DNA from: DTU089 sp002440045
GTDB taxonomy: Bacteria > Bacillota > Clostridia > Oscillospirales > Acutalibacteraceae
DNA: 64,000 nucleotides
Direction of reading: 5' to 3'
NCBI GenBank assembly: GCA_937885695.1
Contig: CALABP010000056.1
Coordinates: forward strand, 39,143-103,142
Shown: piece after piece, positions 41,395 through 51,500 of the stretch
How the letters are laid out: each line of letters begins with the position of its first letter
Position numbering within the stretch: position 1 is the stretch's first letter
Notes under the pieces: model-generated
What the model was told of the DNA's origin: nothing
Database searches by the model: none
The model's input: only the letters and a program-made list of their open reading frames with translations
Position numbers and translations under genes: made by a program

Positions 41395-44073
41395 TTAAGA
41401 AACGGTAAAGTTTACAGTGCCGAGAACGGTGCCGTCTTCGGCGGTTGCTGAAAAGACGACGGTATAGTTTTTCGTTGATGAAGAGGGATAGGTCATAAAA
41501 CTGTCGCTTTCATCTTTTGAAAGAACAACCGTGCTTGTCTGCGTAAAGCCGTATTGAGTGGTGAAACTAAGCGTAATGTTTTTGCCGTAATAATCCGAGC
41601 CGCCTATTATGTGGAAATAAAGCTGCTCTGTATGCGAAGCGGTTGTAAGAGCCGTTGAAAGGTCGTCTTCGGAGGTGTTTACGGCAAGCTTTAAGGTGTT
41701 TGCGTCTTCTGCGCCCAAAAGCTTTGTTTTAAGGTCCTGCGAGTTGCGGTATTTTGCTTTTGCCAGCTCGTTTATGTAAGAAACCGTTGTTTTATCGTCC
41801 TTTGAAGGGTGCTCGGTTACATAAAGATATTTCGCTTCGTTAAGCTTTTCCGGGGCATCCGAATAATCTTTTAAAGACGAAAGAATTTCTACGGCGTCGG
41901 TATATTTTTTGTTTTCGGTAAGCGAAAGAGCCTTTTTATAAGAACACTCTTTTGTCATATCCGCGCTGTTGCCGTAGTCCTTTATTTCTTCAAAAAGGCG
42001 CGCCGCGTCGTCAAAATTGCCGTCGTTAAGCGTTTTTACGGCTGTTTCGTATTTGCATGAAAGCACGCGTGTAACGGCGTCTTTATATTCGCCGAGCGAA
42101 GCGAATATTTCTGCCGCGGCAGAATAATCGTCCTCCTGCTGAAGCGCGTCGGCTCTCATATATTTACATTCAAGCGCTTTGTCGTGTGAATCCTTGTACT
42201 CTCCGAGAGCTAAGAACGCCTGTTCCGCATCGCTGAATTTTTTGTCTTCAAGAAGCGTTGCGGCGGCTTTGTATTTGCTTTCGGAAATCATACCGGGAAC
42301 GTATTTGTAGCCCAAAAATGCAAGAACGGCAAGAATTGCAACGATAAAAACAATAAGACCGATATGTTTCTTTTTCTTTTTCGGTTTAAGCGTTGTTTTG
42401 TATTCTTCCGCACTTTCTTCTGCCGTAGGTTCTGCAGGGCTTTCGTTCGGTTCTTCTTTAATTTCTTCCGTAATTTCGGTAACTTCGACAGTTTCCTGCT
42501 CGGTAATTTCGACTATTGCGTCCTCTGCGGCGCTTTCGCCGACGTTTTCGGGCATAGGCGGTGTGTTGCCGCGCTTTTTAATGCGCTCGGCAAGGCTGTT
42601 TGACGATATGTCAACAGGCTCAGATTTAATTTCGTCAATAATTCCTGCGCTTTCTTCCGAAATTTCGTCCATCATCTTTTTGGCGGCGTTTTCAATAGCC
42701 TCGGCAGGCGAGGGCGTTTCTTCGGTATTGACGGCGGTGCCGTCCGCTTCGTCGGATTCATCGGCATTCGGGGCTTCTTCTGCCGTGCTTTCTGCCGCTT
42801 TTTCGGCTTCTTCGGCGGTTTCTTCCTTTACCGCTTCCTCATACTTTTCTTCTTCGGGTTCTGCACCTGTCTCTTCTTCGGCGGGCTCTTCGGAATGCTC
42901 TTCAGCCTCTTCTCTGCAAGGTTCTTCGGCTGTTTCATCGGCGGGTTCTGCGGCAGATTCTCCGAAAGCTTCTTCTGTGCTTTCGGCCGTTTCGGCTTCG
43001 GGCGCGCCTGTTTCTTCGGCTTTCGGCGCTTCGCCGTCGGAAACTTCTTCGCCGTTTTCTTCCTCGGCAGATTCGTCTGCGGCGGCTTCTTCCGCGTTGC
43101 TTTCTTCGCTTGTTTCTGCGGCTTCTGCGGTTTCGGGAATAACCTCCGGCTCGGGAAGCGTCAGCACAACAGCGGGCGCGTCGGCGTTTTCGTCATCATA
43201 CTCTTTAAGGCTTTCTTCAAAAAAGCCGTATGCCGCCGCTTTGAGCTTTTCGGCAGCCGCGGCGGGGCTTGCAACGTTTACATATTTGCCGCTTTCAAGT
43301 GCGCCGTTAAGATAAGCGAGCTTTTTGGCGTTCTCCATAAGAAAGTCGTATTTCGCCTTGCTCTTTTCAAAGAACATAACGATACAGCGGTAATATATTT
43401 CAAGATTTTTAATGTCGTTTGAAAGTATGCCCGTAAAAACCGTGTGCGAAGCAATATCTTCTTTGATTTTAGAAAGCTTTTCGTCGCCCGTTTCGTTTGC
43501 AAGCTCATACGACACATAAAAACATTTTGAAAGGTTAAGCGTGAGCCTTGAAGTGTTTCTGAGGTTAAAATCCTCGGCTATGTGAGTAAGCTCCGCTCTG
43601 AACGAAAGCGCCTCGTCGCGAAGTCTTAAAATAAATTCGACTTCTTTTTTTATGCCCTCGGCGTCTGCGTCCTTAAACGCCTTGACGTGAAGCGCAGTAA
43701 GACGCAATTCGTATTTTTTCATTTCGCCGTCGCAAACGGATATAAGCTCCGGCACGGCACTGTCGTCGGCAGAGGAAACGGCAGAAAGCAGTTTTTCGTA
43801 TGTATCCCCAAAAGAACGTGCGTCTTCGTCAAAACGCGCGGCGTCGCAAAGCGCTTTGTAAACGAGCGCTTCACCCGAGCGGCTGTTTTTGACAAGAGCC
43901 TTCATTAAAGCGTCCTCGCATAAGTCAAGGTCGCCGTTATTATAAAACTGTATTCCGAGTAAAAGATTTTCTTCGTCCTTTGAAAAGTGCGCGTTGCACG
44001 ACGGGCAAACAAACCCCTCGTCGCTTTCGGAAAGGACGGCGTTTTTGCATTTATTGCAAAGAATCTGTGTCAT
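41395..44073 (-). CDS. Zinc-ribbon membrane protein with acidic linker and tandem repeats
   Basis: An 892-residue protein without a named family. Order: N-terminal zinc ribbon (Cys6, Cys9, Cys23, Cys26), helical TPR-like region (about 31-290), a 260-residue Glu/Ala/Ser-rich disordered linker (about 305-560), a KPKKKKKH stop and membrane helix (571-589), then four tandem helical repeats of about 35 residues (about 598-745) built on A..LLEDKKFSDAEQAF..LGEYKDS, and a C-terminal beta domain. The repeats face the outside if the positive-inside rule holds. Similar zinc-ribbon/TPR proteins occur in Clostridia with unknown function. Confidence 0.75.
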   Translation of the reverse strand: MTQILCNKCKNAVLSESDEGFVCPSCNAHFSKDEENLLLGIQFYNNGDLDLCEDALMKALVKNSRSGEALVYKALCDAARFDEDARSFGDTYEKLLSAVSSADDSAVPELISVCDGEMKKYELRLTALHVKAFKDADAEGIKKEVEFILRLRDEALSFRAELTHIAEDFNLRNTSRLTLNLSKCFYVSYELANETGDEKLSKIKEDIASHTVFTGILSNDIKNLEIYYRCIVMFFEKSKAKYDFLMENAKKLAYLNGALESGKYVNVASPAAAAEKLKAAAYGFFEESLKEYDDENADAPAVVLTLPEPEVIPETAEAAETSEESNAEEAAADESAEEENGEEVSDGEAPKAEETGAPEAETAESTEEAFGESAAEPADETAEEPCREEAEEHSEEPAEEETGAEPEEEKYEEAVKEETAEEAEKAAESTAEEAPNADESDEADGTAVNTEETPSPAEAIENAAKKMMDEISEESAGIIDEIKSEPVDISSNSLAERIKKRGNTPPMPENVGESAAEDAIVEITEQETVEVTEITEEIKEEPNESPAEPTAEESAEEYKTTLKPKKKKKHIGLIVFIVAILAVLAFLGYKYVPGMISESKYKAAATLLEDKKFSDAEQAFLALGEYKDSHDKALECKYMRADALQQEDDYSAAAEIFASLGEYKDAVTRVLSCKYETAVKTLNDGNFDDAARLFEEIKDYGNSADMTKECSYKKALSLTENKKYTDAVEILSSLKDYSDAPEKLNEAKYLYVTEHPSKDDKTTVSYINELAKAKYRNSQDLKTKLLGAEDANTLKLAVNTSEDDLSTALTTASHTEQLYFHIIGGSDYYGKNITLSFTTQYGFTQTSTVVLSKDESDSFMTYPSSSTKNYTVVFSATAEDGTVLGTVNFTVS

Positions 44074-44125
44074 AATTGACCCCCGAGATAAAACTGAATA
44101 TGGGTTTTAAAATAAACCACTCTGT

Positions 44126-44155
44126 ATAATAGCACAAAACGGCGTCAATTTTCAA
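44126..44155 (-). promoter_or_regulatory. Promoter for the zinc-ribbon membrane protein
   Basis: On the minus strand TTGAAA and TATTAT are 18 nt apart (plus-strand 44150-44155 and 44126-44131), about 50 nt before the start codon. Confidence 0.55.
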
Positions 44156-44211
44156 TAACTATTGAAAAATAATTGCCCTCAAGGCACAAAAATGCGGGCG
44201 CAAGGCGGCGT

Positions 44212-46464
44212 TCAAACGGTAAAAGAGTCGTCTTTTTCTTTCTTTGTTATCCAAAGCTCGCAAAGTTCAAAACCGACAAGCGGCTCTTCTATTTTAAGTT
44301 CAAGCGTGCCGTTTTTAAAAACGCCCGACGGTAAAAGGTATTTTGCCGTTTCAAAGCCGGGCGCGGAAAGCTCGCGGTCAAAAAGCGCGTCTGGAGAGCC
44401 GCCGAAGCGAACGCCGTCGTAAATAACGGTGCCGTTCGCCGTAATTTTGTGGTGCTTTACGCAATCGGCTTTTTTTGATTTGTAGTTGATTTTAAGAATA
44501 TAGTCTTTTCCTTCAAGGAAGCCGCCGAAACGCGCCGAAAACGAATAGTGGTCATAGACCTTTAACATCGACATCGGTATAGAGCCGTTGTTGACGTTGG
44601 GGTTATCGCCCTGAAAATTCATATAAAATTCGCCGTTTTGGCGCACGCCGAGCGATTTAAGCTCGTGAAGCGCAACCGAAAAGTATACTTCGTCGGCATC
44701 CGTTTTGTTTCGTGAAAGAAGCCTTTTTATAAAGGCGTTTCTTTCGTTTTCGGGGAGAGCTTCGCAATAAGAAATGCGCCCCGAAAGCCACAGCCTGTCG
44801 GTTACGGGATTGTCAACGGTGTCAAGCGTTGCGCCGCGCTCCCAGCTGTTTGTAAGATAGTGTTCAACGTCAAGTTGAATGCCGATATATTCAAAAAGCG
44901 TTTTGCCGAGACTCGAAATTTCGCTTCTGAGTGATGTTACAAAGCTTTCGGGCGGCGCGTTTAAAATTTCTTTTGCCTTTTTTATGTTCATAAAAGAAAG
45001 CTCGTCATACGCTTCATTTAAAAGCTTTGTTTCAAAGCGGCGTTTTTTATAGACGTATTCGTCGCAGCACGCCCTGAAATAAAGAAGCAAAAACCGCCAA
45101 TTTTCATTAAGATTCGGATAATCGCTTTTAAGAGCGCAAAAAGCGTTATATGTATTTTCTGCGCACGGGCTTAAAAGCGGGTCGCAGTCCCAGTTTTTTT
45201 CAAGCGCAAAAATTGCGTCGCAAAGCCTTTCGGGGTCCGCGCCGTACATAAAAAACCGCGCGTAGTCGAGAATGATTTCTCTTATGTTTGAGTCTTTGTC
45301 AAATTCAAGCGCGCTCCAAAGCATTTTGTTAAGGTCGTCGTGAACGCCCTCGGAATAGCTTACGCTTCCGACGGTATAAGGCGAAAACAGCCTGTGCAAA
45401 AGCGCAAATTCTGTAGGTCTGGGGCAGACGCTTTCGCGGGAGAGCGCCGAAGCAAACGAAAAATGCCAGTCGTCCTCAAGAAAATGCACGGGGTATTCGC
45501 ATCTTACGCAATGCGTTATATCGGGATAAAACCGCAGCGGGAAGCGCGCAGGCAGGCGTTTTCTTAATTCGTGCATGGGAAAAGCGTGGTTTGGGCCCAT
45601 AATAACGCCGTCTATTCCTCCGTGCGATTTTTCAAGCTCACAAAGAAAATCTTCGCCCCAGTTTTCGTATATGTGCGGCGCCTGCGCCGAGGGCCACATC
45701 TGCGCTTTCGGGTGAAGCTCTTTAAGCATTTTTCCTACGCGGTCGCTTCTTTTTATAAATTCGTCTGCGGGAAGGCTTCCCGGGTCGCCGCCGGGCGGGA
45801 AAACCGCGTCTATTCGCGGCACGCGCGAATACAGCTTTTTTCGCCTTTCAAAGGCTTCGTTTTCCGTTTCGCCGCCGCAGTTCGGGTGCCAAAGCGAAAC
45901 GTCCATATCTATTGCGTCGGCCATGCGCGAGGCAATAACGAGAAAATCCTCCTCGTCGTATTTCATAAGCGCGTTTCTGTCTGAATGTGTGCTTTCATAC
46001 GGAATATGCTCGCAGGTGTTGCAGCCGAACGCCGCCATATCAAGATAATATCTGAAATACTGCTTATAGCTCCAGGCGTCGTATGTATTGGGGCATGTGC
46101 GGTAGCCTATCTGGTGGCCGCGTATTTTTTTGTCGGGCGAATAAAGCCCCGAAATGTTTTTTATAAGCGTGATTTTTCCGTCTTTACACTCGCATTTTCT
46201 TAAAAAAAGCGAGTAGCCGAAAATAAGCCCGCGAACGGTTTTTGCCGAGATTTTGAGAGATGTGCCGTCCTGCTCCAAGAAATAGCAGTCCGGGGTTTCA
46301 AGCCTTTCGTCATCCGAAATCAAAAATTCGACCGATGCATTCGGGTTTAGCGGCTCTTTTTCGTTAAGACCTCTTAAAACAAGCTCTTTATAAAAAAGCC
46401 GCGCCGCGCGTGAAGCGCTTTTGCCTTCGGCTTTTATTAACGGCGAAGAAAAATCGTATTTCAT
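44212..46464 (-). CDS. Large glycoside-hydrolase-like protein
   Basis: A 750-residue cytoplasmic protein. Residues about 1-105 resemble the small N-terminal domain that precedes GH20/GH67/GH84/GH115-type barrels. The barrel opens with KIRGHQIGYRTCPNTYDAW and continues with GCNTCEHIPYESTH and DVSLWHPNC. A later GPNHAFPMHELRKR and PDITHCVRCEYPVHFL line the presumed active site. The last 130 residues look like a carbohydrate-binding sandwich. RGHQ-GYR proteins are usually annotated only as hypothetical or GH-related, so substrate and catalytic pair are unassigned. The start at 46464 is chosen for GAGG nine bases upstream. Confidence 0.65.
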   Translation of the reverse strand: MKYDFSSPLIKAEGKSASRAARLFYKELVLRGLNEKEPLNPNASVEFLISDDERLETPDCYFLEQDGTSLKISAKTVRGLIFGYSLFLRKCECKDGKITLIKNISGLYSPDKKIRGHQIGYRTCPNTYDAWSYKQYFRYYLDMAAFGCNTCEHIPYESTHSDRNALMKYDEEDFLVIASRMADAIDMDVSLWHPNCGGETENEAFERRKKLYSRVPRIDAVFPPGGDPGSLPADEFIKRSDRVGKMLKELHPKAQMWPSAQAPHIYENWGEDFLCELEKSHGGIDGVIMGPNHAFPMHELRKRLPARFPLRFYPDITHCVRCEYPVHFLEDDWHFSFASALSRESVCPRPTEFALLHRLFSPYTVGSVSYSEGVHDDLNKMLWSALEFDKDSNIREIILDYARFFMYGADPERLCDAIFALEKNWDCDPLLSPCAENTYNAFCALKSDYPNLNENWRFLLLYFRACCDEYVYKKRRFETKLLNEAYDELSFMNIKKAKEILNAPPESFVTSLRSEISSLGKTLFEYIGIQLDVEHYLTNSWERGATLDTVDNPVTDRLWLSGRISYCEALPENERNAFIKRLLSRNKTDADEVYFSVALHELKSLGVRQNGEFYMNFQGDNPNVNNGSIPMSMLKVYDHYSFSARFGGFLEGKDYILKINYKSKKADCVKHHKITANGTVIYDGVRFGGSPDALFDRELSAPGFETAKYLLPSGVFKNGTLELKIEEPLVGFELCELWITKKEKDDSFTV

Positions 46465-46558
46465 TCGTTCCGACCTCGCTTTCTGAATATCTGTATTTTT
46501 TATATTAGCATAATGTGTGCCCTCAATCAAGAAATCCGTAAATATTTTGCGATTTTAC

Positions 46559-46586
46559 TTGAAATTTGCCGTTAGCGTGGTAAAAT
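46559..46586 (+). promoter_or_regulatory. Promoter for plsC
   Basis: TTGAAA (46559-46564) and TAAAAT (46581-46586) are 16 nt apart, about 80 nt before the plsC start. Confidence 0.6.
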
Positions 46587-46664
46587 ATCAGCAGTAACCC
46601 TGTTTTGATTTGCGGACTTTTTAAAAGGGTAATTTCAGAAAGTAAAAGGATTTGAGGATTTTTT

Positions 46665-47435
46665 ATGAAATCATTGCTGACAGTAAGATGGATGACAAAA
46701 TTCGTTACTTCGCTTGTGGCTTTAAACCCCGAGCTTAAAAAGGGCATAAAGCTTAAAGAAAACGGTGATTGGAACGAGTACAAGCCGTTTGTTGACGCCG
46801 CGCTTTATAAGTGGCTCAATCCGCTTATGGATATGGCGGGTATTAAGTTTGTTGTAAAGGGAAACGAAAATATCCCCGAAAACGAGCCGATAATTTATAC
46901 GCCGAACCACAGCGGCGTTTTCGACTTTCCGGCAGTTATACTCAACACTCCGAAGCCCTGCGCGTTCATATCAAAAAAAGAAGCGCAAAAGCTCCCGATA
47001 GTTCACAAATGGATGTGGCTTATGGACTGCGTGTTTATCGACAGAAAAAACAAGCGTGCGGCGCACGGCTCACTTCAAGAGGCTATCGAGCTTGTCAAAA
47101 ACGGCAGAAGTATGGTAATATTCCCCGAGGGCACGCGCTCTAAAGACGGACAGCTCGGCGTGTTTAAGGGCGGCGCTATGAAAATAGCAATGGAAACGGG
47201 CGCAAAGGTCGTTCCCGTGCTTATCGAGGGCACGCGTGAGCGCCTTGAAGCAACGGGCAATGTTGTTCCCGGCACGATTTATGTAACGTTTTTGCCCGCA
47301 ATTGAAACAAAGGGTCTTTCAAGAGACGACTTTAAAAGAATGCCCGCCGCTATAAGACAAATGATAAGCGACGAGCGCGACAGGCAGAGAGAAGAAAGAG
47401 AAAAAGAAAGCAGCACACCTCAAATTGCCGAATAA
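46665..47435 (+). CDS. plsC: 1-acyl-sn-glycerol-3-phosphate acyltransferase
   Basis: A 256-residue membrane-associated acyltransferase that makes phosphatidic acid. The catalytic NHxxxxD motif is TPNHSGVFDFP, the glycerol-phosphate-binding motif is FPEGTRSKDGQ, and the third motif is VPVLIEGTRERL. An extra N-terminal 60 residues precede the usual domain, and the C terminus is a charged coiled tail. The gene has its own promoter and terminator. Confidence 0.93.
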   Translation: MKSLLTVRWMTKFVTSLVALNPELKKGIKLKENGDWNEYKPFVDAALYKWLNPLMDMAGIKFVVKGNENIPENEPIIYTPNHSGVFDFPAVILNTPKPCAFISKKEAQKLPIVHKWMWLMDCVFIDRKNKRAAHGSLQEAIELVKNGRSMVIFPEGTRSKDGQLGVFKGGAMKIAMETGAKVVPVLIEGTRERLEATGNVVPGTIYVTFLPAIETKGLSRDDFKRMPAAIRQMISDERDRQREEREKESSTPQIAE

Positions 47436-47473
47436 ACGGCGCTAATAAAGGTATATTGTAACAAAACAGCTGG

Positions 47474-47505
47474 GGCGAAGAGTTTTTCTTCGCCGCGGTT
47501 TTTGC
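47474..47505 (+). terminator. Terminator after plsC
   Basis: GGCGAAGA (47474-47481) pairs with TCTTCGCC (47487-47494), followed by GCGGTTTTTGCTTTTT. Confidence 0.75.
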
Positions 47506-47518
47506 TTTTTAAAAAGAC

Positions 47519-47579
47519 TTGATTTTTTTGAATACAGCGGCTGTAATAATATTAAATCACGATTTATTAAATCGCGATT
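47519..47579 (+). promoter_or_regulatory. Promoter with a 25-bp operator-like palindrome
   Basis: TTGATT (47519-47524) and TGTAAT (47542-47547) are 17 nt apart. Just downstream, AATCACGATTT (47555-47565) and AAATCGCGATT (47569-47579) form an inverted repeat with one mismatch and a 3-bp centre. Its place at the expected transcription start suggests repression. Confidence 0.5.
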
Positions 47580-47592
47580 ATATATTTGAGAG

Positions 47593-47829
47593 GTGAGCTT
47601 GTGTTTATCTGCAGAGATGCAGAAGGCGTTTACGGGCATTGCAAGAAGAATAACGCCCGAGGATGCGGAGAATAAAGCTTTTTGGGTACTTCGCAGTTTT
47701 AAAATGTCATATTTTTGTCGGTACAAGGGAAAAACGAAGCAACGCTGTCGCCTTGCGAGGCTTTTTGACGAAGTAACGGCGAAAAGAGGGCGTTTTAAAA
47801 CCGTATCGGTTCGACCCTCTTATGCCTAA
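47593..47829 (+). ncRNA. Candidate regulated structured RNA or small-protein gene
   Basis: Downstream of the palindrome lie folded-RNA signals: CTGCA-GAGA-TGCAG (47609-47622, a GNRA loop), GGCGTT..AACGCC (47625-47657), and AAGAGGG..CCCTCTT (47784-47821) enclosing AACCG-TAT-CGGTT (47799-47811). The 3' end carries the recurring TTCGACCCTCTTATGCCTA motif. A 78-codon frame (GTG 47593 to TAA 47827-47829) and a 24-codon frame from GTG 47601 behind GAGGTGA also exist; neither resembles a known protein. No known riboswitch class was recognised. Confidence 0.4.
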
Positions 47830-47927
47830 GATTAATTCATAGCAAAAAGCAAATAATTACCCTTTTCCTGTTTTTTTGCTGTCCGGGCTTTTTTCAGCCA
47901 TTTTTGTGCTTTGAAGTGCCGATGCCG

Positions 47928-48371
47928 TTATTTTTTAAAATCGGCTTTAAACAGAATAATTCCCGCTACCGTAATTGCCGCGCCCAAAAGCTTTTGCCAT
48001 TTAAAGGGCGTTTTGTCTATGCCGAAAAGCCCGAAAAGCTCTATTAAATATGCGGTTATGAGCTGGGCTGTGACAATTATCATAACGGCTTGCGCAGGGC
48101 CTAAAGCCGACATACTTCTTATAACGGTATATGTTATAAGCGCGCCGAAAACGCCGCCGAGAAGCATATATTTGTTATCTATTGAAAAAATTGCCGAAAC
48201 AGAGCCTTCGCGCCCCGTAAAAAACCACGCCGCAAGGCAAAAAATAAAAGCAGTCAGCTGAACGAACGAAGCCGACATCCAAATAGAGGTCTGTTTTGTA
48301 AGTCCTTCGTTAAAAACTCCCTGAACGCTCATTAAAGCGCCGGATACTATTGCAACGATAATTCCGGTCAA
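47928..48371 (-). CDS. DMT-family transporter, DUF606/YdcZ type
   Basis: A 147-residue membrane protein with five predicted helices, beginning TGIIVAIVSGALMSVQGVFN, with GVFGALITYTVIRSMSALGPAQA in two helices and ending in VAGIILFKADFKK. This size and pattern fit the half-length DMT/YdcZ group that works as a dimer. The substrate is unknown. The start is TTG at 48371 with a weak ribosome site; the stop abuts the motif-containing region to the left. Confidence 0.82.
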   Translation of the reverse strand: MTGIIVAIVSGALMSVQGVFNEGLTKQTSIWMSASFVQLTAFIFCLAAWFFTGREGSVSAIFSIDNKYMLLGGVFGALITYTVIRSMSALGPAQAVMIIVTAQLITAYLIELFGLFGIDKTPFKWQKLLGAAITVAGIILFKADFKK

Positions 48372-48465
48372 GATTAATCACCACCGCGTATATTATTGGT
48401 TTTTTCGGCAAGAGTATGCATTCGCTAACCGCATTATTTTGGTTAATTTTAACAAGATTATTTAA

Positions 48466-48494
48466 TTGACCCGAGTTGAGCGATGTGATATTAT
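48466..48494 (+). promoter_or_regulatory. Promoter for the giant dockerin protein
   Basis: TTGACC (48466-48471) and TATTAT (48489-48494) are 17 nt apart. The predicted leader is about 85 nt and ends in AAAGGAGG before the start at 48586. Confidence 0.72.
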
Positions 48495-48585
48495 ATAAAT
48501 GCAAATATTAAGAAATCTTAAGAAATGCACAACCGGCAGATTTTAGTTCTTAAGACAGGCAAATTCTTTTTAAAGGAGGCTCTTT

Positions 48586-51500
48586 ATGAATAAAGTAAAA
48601 CAAATGCTCGGAATTATTCTGAGCGTAGTAATCGTTTTATCGTGCGTTCCCGTTGCGGCGTATGCCGATTCCGTTGTCGAAATATATAACGGCGACACGC
48701 AGGTAACCGATTTGATTTACTTGCAAGAGTACAGAAGCGTTGAACTCAGCGCAAAAATATCGTCCGAAGTGAGCGGTGAAACCACTGTTGAGTGGGTAAG
48801 CAACCTGCCGCTTTTAGCAGATGTTGACGAAACCGGAAAGGTGACGGCATATGACTATTCAAAGCGCGCCGTTATTCAGCTTTGGATAGACGAAAACATA
48901 GCGTCGCTTCCTATTGTCGGACCGTCGCTCGCAGACCAGATTTGGAAAACGATAGACGATTCAAACATAGACCTTGACAACACAAATAACGACGCGATTG
49001 TCGCCGTTGTTGCAAGCGTTGTCGGCGACGAGCTTGCGGCGTCTTTAAAGGCCGCGCTTGACAATATGAACGTCAAAATCACCGCGACCGTTTACGATGC
49101 CGAAGGAAATAAGCTCGGCAGCGACACCGTAGAAGTTGTTGTTGAAAAAAGCGTTGTGGCGTCGGTTGCGCCCACGGCTGTTCATATTACAAACAAAAAG
49201 GTTGTTCCGAAAACCGTTGCGGTCGGCGCTGCCGTTCAGCTTTACGGCGTTTGCACGCCCGTAAGACTTAAACAGGGCGTTAAGTGGAGCGTCGGTAAGA
49301 ATGCGTTCGACTCCGAATCTTCAAAATGCGCCGACGTTTCGTCCGACGGCCTTGTAACATTCAAGGCGGCGGGCACCTGCACCGTAAAGGTTAACCCCGA
49401 AAGCACTCTTTATGCGGCTTTTTCGGATACGGTTACTTTCACCGTTTTAGAGCAAAGCGCATATCCCGTCAAAGATTTTTCAATCACGGGTTCTTCAAGC
49501 GTTGCCGAGGGCAAAACAACACAGCTTGCAGTTGAAAACGTAACGCCCGCAGGCGCATATTACGGCGACCTTACATGGTCAAGCTCCGACCCGTCCGTTG
49601 CAATAGTCGATTCAAACGGCATTGTTACGGGTCTTGACGGCGGCAGCGGCGTTACATTCTATAAAGAGGTTACAATAACCGCAAAAATCGGCTCTGTTAT
49701 AAAAGAGTTCCCAATGCGCGTTACACGCTCCGTTCTTAACACTCTTTCTTCTGTTGAAATAAGCGGCAGTGAAAGCATAGGCATCGGCAACTCTCAACAG
49801 CTTACGGCAACCGTATTCCCCGAGCGCCTTAACAACAATTCGGGCGTTACAAGGGATTGGGGTATTTATGACAGCGCAACCGACAGCATTGTTTTTGCAA
49901 CCGACTCTGAGCCTGCTTCAAACAGCTTTATAACGGTTGACAAAAACGGCTTGCTCACGGGCGTTGCCCCCGGTGTTTCAACGGTATGGGTAAGAGCGGC
50001 TTACGGCTCGTCTGAAGTTACGGACTCAATAACAATAACCTCGGGCAAAGCTATAACCGACTTTGAAATAACAGGTACGTTAAGCGTTAAAGAGGGCGAG
50101 CAGACAAAGCTCTCGATAAAAGTCAACGCGCCGTCGGACTATGAAACAACTCTTCTTGACACGGTAAAATGGAGCGTTGAAAACGCAGATATTGCAACCG
50201 TTTCTGAGGACGGAACCGTTCACGGCAGAGACGCGGGCGGCAGAACGGCGTTCAATAACCAAAAAACAGTTGTAAGCGCAACCGTTTGCGGTATTACAAA
50301 AACAGCCGAGGTAAAGGTAACAAGCGCAGGTCTTATTGATAAATATACCGACGCATACATTGTCGGCGACGACTCTGTTGTTGTGGACTTCCCGAGGCAG
50401 TATTCCTATAAAACATATCCGTCAAGACTTACAAACCAAATGAACGCCTGGGGCATGGCAGACGACGACGGCAACGCCCCGTGGGAGTCGCTTAACGCGG
50501 TTGTAAAGCCGAGCGGACAAAACACCGAAAACAGCCTTGCTTCAATAAGCGAGGGCGGCGTTGTTACGGCAAAAGCCGCAGGCAGTGCAGAGCTTTATCT
50601 TTATCTTTCAACAAGAGTACAGCACACAGAAGTAAGAAAAACCGTAAATCTTGTAGAGGTTGCGCCGACGAGCATAACAATTACGCCGCCTTCAAAGAAG
50701 GAATACATTGAAGGAAATACCGAGCTTGACCTCAGCGGTATGGAGGTTTATCTTACATATTCAAAAGACGCTCTTAAACCGTATTATTCCGACGCCGACA
50801 GCTTTACCGAGGATATGCTCAAAGTAAAGGTTGATGACTATACGGTAAAAGAGATAAATACCGATATACTTGACGCAGAGCAGTACATAATAGTTTCGGT
50901 TACGCGTGCGGGCGAAACGCTTAACGGGGTGTTCCCGATAACCGTTTATTCAAAGGCTGTTGAATCAATAGACATAAAAGCCCCCGATAAATACGAATAC
51001 CTTGAGGGCGAAAAAGAGCTTGACCTCACAGGGCTTGAGGTTACGGCGAACTATTCAAACGCAGAAAGCGAAGCCGTTACCGATTACACAATTGATTACA
51101 GCACGTTTGACCCGGAGCTTTATGACGTTATACAGAACGTAAGAGTTGTTTATACTCACGCCGGCAGAAGCGCCGAGGGCACTTTCCCTGTAATTGTTTA
51201 CGGCAAGCCCGTAATAAGCGTTGCGGTTGATGGTACTGTTGGCGACTGGACTGCGGGCGACGTTAAATTTACGCTCACGTCAACCCACGAGCTTGAGGGT
51301 GCAACATATATGTACAAAACGGGCGGCGACGAAAACGCTTGGATGGAGCTTCTTTCAAACGAGCTTACCGTTTCCGAAAATATTGACGAAACATATCGCT
51401 TCAAGGCTGTCAACAGCCACAAGCTTGAAAGTGACGAGTCCGAAATTTATTCGGTTAAAATCGACAAGGTTGAGCCGTCGTTTGAGCTTGTTCCCGCTTT

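Noticed and set aside
42398..43315. 305-codon open frame on the plus strand, Ser/Ala-rich
   Set aside because: It lies wholly antisense to the Glu/Ala-rich linker of the zinc-ribbon protein. Minus-strand GAA and GCN codons read as Ser/Ala-rich antisense, and it has no ribosome site.
47581..47780. Possible M-box or lysine riboswitch (AGAGGTGAGC start)
   Set aside because: The later conserved blocks of either class are missing and no Mg or lysine gene follows.
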